Positions 11,676 through 11,745 of a DNA stretch of 11,745 nucleotides are shown here, one piece after another. A program made the position numbers and the translations under genes. The notes under the pieces are model-generated. The model was not told the DNA's origin. It saw only the letters and a list, made by a program, of their open reading frames with translations, and made no database searches. Within the stretch, counting starts at the first letter, position 1. Every line of letters starts with the position of its first letter. The DNA is taken from contig DATDVC010000015.1 of assembly GCA_036517695.1 (NCBI GenBank), positions 1-11,745 on the forward strand. The letters run 5' to 3'. Origin of the DNA: DATDVC01 sp036517695. Lineage in GTDB: Bacteria > Patescibacteriota > Minisyncoccia > Phycocordibacterales > WO2-35-19.

Positions 11676-11698
11676 GGCCCGGCACGTATGCGCCGGGC
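11665..11698 (-). terminator. Rho-independent terminator of a gene lying to the right
   Basis: GCCCGGC (11677-11683) pairs with GCCGGGC (11692-11698) around an 8-nt loop. On the minus strand it is followed by CTTG and seven T (11672-11666). The stem is nearly the same as that at 11071-11094, but the loops differ. Confidence 0.75.
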
Positions 11699-11712
11699 TA
11701 GGGGACAAAGAT

Positions 11713-11745
11713 TCAAATGGCTTTGGTGGCCGGAGTCTGGCAAAC
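11713..11745 (-). CDS. C-terminal end of a minus-strand gene running off the window (tentative)
   Basis: One minus frame is open from the window edge and ends VCQTPATKAI, then TGA at 11715-11713, 14 nt before the terminator stem. The terminator's direction argues for a minus-strand gene here. Ten codons are too few to name a product. The competing reading is a plus-strand start (ATG at 11717, MALVAGVWQT, with AGGGG upstream). Confidence 0.35.
   Translation of the reverse strand, partial: VCQTPATKAI

Noticed and set aside
11717..11745. Plus-strand start MALVAGVWQT with AGGGG upstream.
   Set aside because: Possible, but the terminator beside it points the other way and a minus-strand stop fits at 11713; not enough sequence to decide.
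1..11745. CRISPR arrays, tRNA, rRNA, transposase or phage genes.
   Set aside because: None seen: no regularly spaced repeats, no cloverleaf, and no DDE or integrase motifs in any plausible reading frame.

Overview
The window is about 11.7 kb of AT-rich bacterial DNA, mostly one surface-glycan locus. It holds four GT4-type glycosyltransferases (one fused to a GtrA membrane domain), two DPM1-like GT2 transferases, a GT-C-like membrane protein, a SAM methyltransferase, a DAO-type FAD oxidoreductase and a Gfo/Idh/MocA oxidoreductase. Protein style, compact ATGA-coupled genes, scarce Shine-Dalgarno (SD) sequences in the glycan operon and the small intragenic palindromes suggest a Candidate Phyla Radiation (Patescibacteria, Parcubacteria-like) organism. 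This is inference from recognition, not a database search. TGA serves as a stop at several ATGA overlaps and glycines use GGN, so there is no sign of genetic code 25.

Layout. 26-1225 (+) is a GT4 transferase closed by a bidirectional terminator at 1229-1267. 1266-2096 (-) is a single gene of clearly higher GC with a textbook promoter and a good SD; it looks like a GT-A-fold protein that has lost its DxD motif. 2183-3268 (+) and 3249-4130 (-) are two oxidoreductases that overlap tail to tail by 20 bp. 4187-11007 (+) is a tight operon of seven genes: GT4, GT4-GtrA fusion, GT4, GT2, GT-C-like, GT2, methyltransferase. Four junctions are ATGA overlaps, one is a 14-bp overlap and one a 20-bp gap.

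11008-11745 is a different kind of sequence. A palindromic C5/G5 repeat follows the operon. Then comes a minus-strand unit of two small, probably membrane, proteins (86 aa from GTG, 56 aa from ATG), each preceded by the same AGAAGGAG. It has its own promoter and is bounded by two similar GC-rich terminator hairpins; a further minus-strand gene probably ends at 11713.

Working together (inference). The GT4 enzymes would extend a lipid-linked or cell-surface oligosaccharide from nucleotide sugars at the inner membrane face. The two DPM1-like enzymes would make polyprenyl-phosphate sugars, the GtrA domain would help move them across the membrane, and the GT-C-like protein would transfer the sugar outside. 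The oxidoreductases and the methyltransferase would modify sugars.

The strongest unexplained signals are a five-copy 7-bp tandem repeat inside the first GT4 gene (any copy-number change shifts the frame), two related palindromic insertions in separate GT4 genes on opposite strands with a compensatory stem change, the GT4-GtrA fusion, the DxD-less GT-like gene with its strong promoter, and the small-protein unit at the right end.
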